A stretch of 35,026 bases of DNA, taken from positions 1 to 35,026 of the forward strand of contig NZ_JYNH01000036.1 of NCBI RefSeq assembly GCF_000960765.1. The letters run 5' to 3'. Position 1 is the stretch's first letter; each line of letters starts with the position of its first letter. The stretch is from Desulfosporosinus sp. I2 (GTDB taxonomy: Bacteria; Bacillota; Desulfitobacteriia; Desulfitobacteriales; Desulfitobacteriaceae). A model generated the notes under the pieces. That model worked only from the letters and a program-made list of their open reading frames with translations, ran no database searches and was not told where the DNA came from. This document shows, one piece after another, positions 34,761-35,026 of the stretch. The position numbers were made by a program, and so were the translations under genes.

Positions 34761-35026
34761 TTACTGCGTCTCTCCACAAAGCCTACAATATCCATAAAAT
34801 TTCAAATCATGGTCCATGATTTTAAACTGATTTCGTTTTATAATTACAGCCTCAAGAGACTCTAATAAATCATCATCAAATTCAGAGACATTACCACAAC
34901 GCAGACAGATAAGGTGGTGATGGTGATGATGTTCATCTTTTCTGCTAAATTCATACCGACTTCGCCCATCGCCAAAATCATTTTTAAGGAGCACACCTAT
35001 TTCCGCTAATAGGTCTAGTGTACGAT
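34761..35026 (-). CDS. Fur-family metal-responsive repressor, C-terminal part (cut by right window edge)
   Basis: The frame is open to the window end, so the gene starts outside. Visible: T-L-D-L-L, F-G-D-G-R-S-R-Y-E-F, a run of six His leading into L-I-C-L-R-C-G, and a final C-R-L-C-G. The two C-x2-C pairs form the structural zinc site and the His-rich stretch is part of the regulatory metal site of Fur/PerR/Zur proteins. The dimerisation domain is present; the DNA-binding N-terminus is not in view, so the metal or peroxide sensed cannot be decided. Confidence 0.9.
   Translation of the reverse strand, partial: RTLDLLAEIGVLLKNDFGDGRSRYEFSRKDEHHHHHHLICLRCGNVSEFDDDLLESLEAVIIKRNQFKIMDHDLKFYGYCRLCGETQ

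Overview
The window most resembles a chromosomal segment of an endospore-forming, low-to-moderate-GC Clostridia bacterium, probably Peptococcaceae (Desulfosporosinus/Desulfitobacterium type). The evidence is an alpha/beta small acid-soluble spore protein, a SpoVB-type membrane protein, YpmA and YtxH family proteins, a giant fused 2-hydroxyacyl-CoA-dehydratase-type activase and strong AGGAGG ribosome binding sites, often with TTG or GTG starts. The genus is inference; no rRNA is present.

Left block (1-12.4 kb), almost all minus strand: a giant cyclic beta-glucan synthase/GT84-GH94 type enzyme (ndvB-like, cut by the left edge), FtsK/SpoIIIE DNA translocase split over two reading frames, a membrane-bound metal-dependent hydrolase with an apparent CTG start, a four-BON-domain protein, a TrkA-N potassium channel and a PHP-domain phosphoesterase. 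Strong hairpin terminators separate several of these.

Middle block (12.6-17.4 kb), accessory: a tRNA-Trp with a near-perfect promoter and terminator is followed by A+T-rich, strand-mixed DNA. It holds a two-gene operon (a two-TM protein with a GAF-like cytosolic domain plus a small basic repeat protein), an excisionase-type HTH protein, a 24-codon ORF with a very strong ribosome binding site, three orphan proteins and a decayed AraC-family gene joined to a membrane-protein fragment. This looks like a remnant island beside a tRNA. The two-gene operon is the best candidate here for an undescribed system.

Right-centre (17.4-28.9 kb): a YtxH protein; a TetR regulator with its own promoter and a palindromic operator, in operon with the 1447-residue activase/dehydratase fusion; an EF-G-like GTPase; isoaspartyl dipeptidase (iadA); a SpoVB/MurJ-family flippase; a small membrane protein; and an SASP.

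Right end (28.9-35.0 kb), minus strand: a compact preQ0/queuosine operon queD-queC-DUF366-queE-folE followed by ypmA-like and surE, then a TPR protein ending in a long terminator, and the C-terminal part of a Fur-family regulator cut by the right edge. GTP is converted by FolE, QueD, QueE and QueC to preQ0. The role of the DUF366 protein embedded there is unknown.
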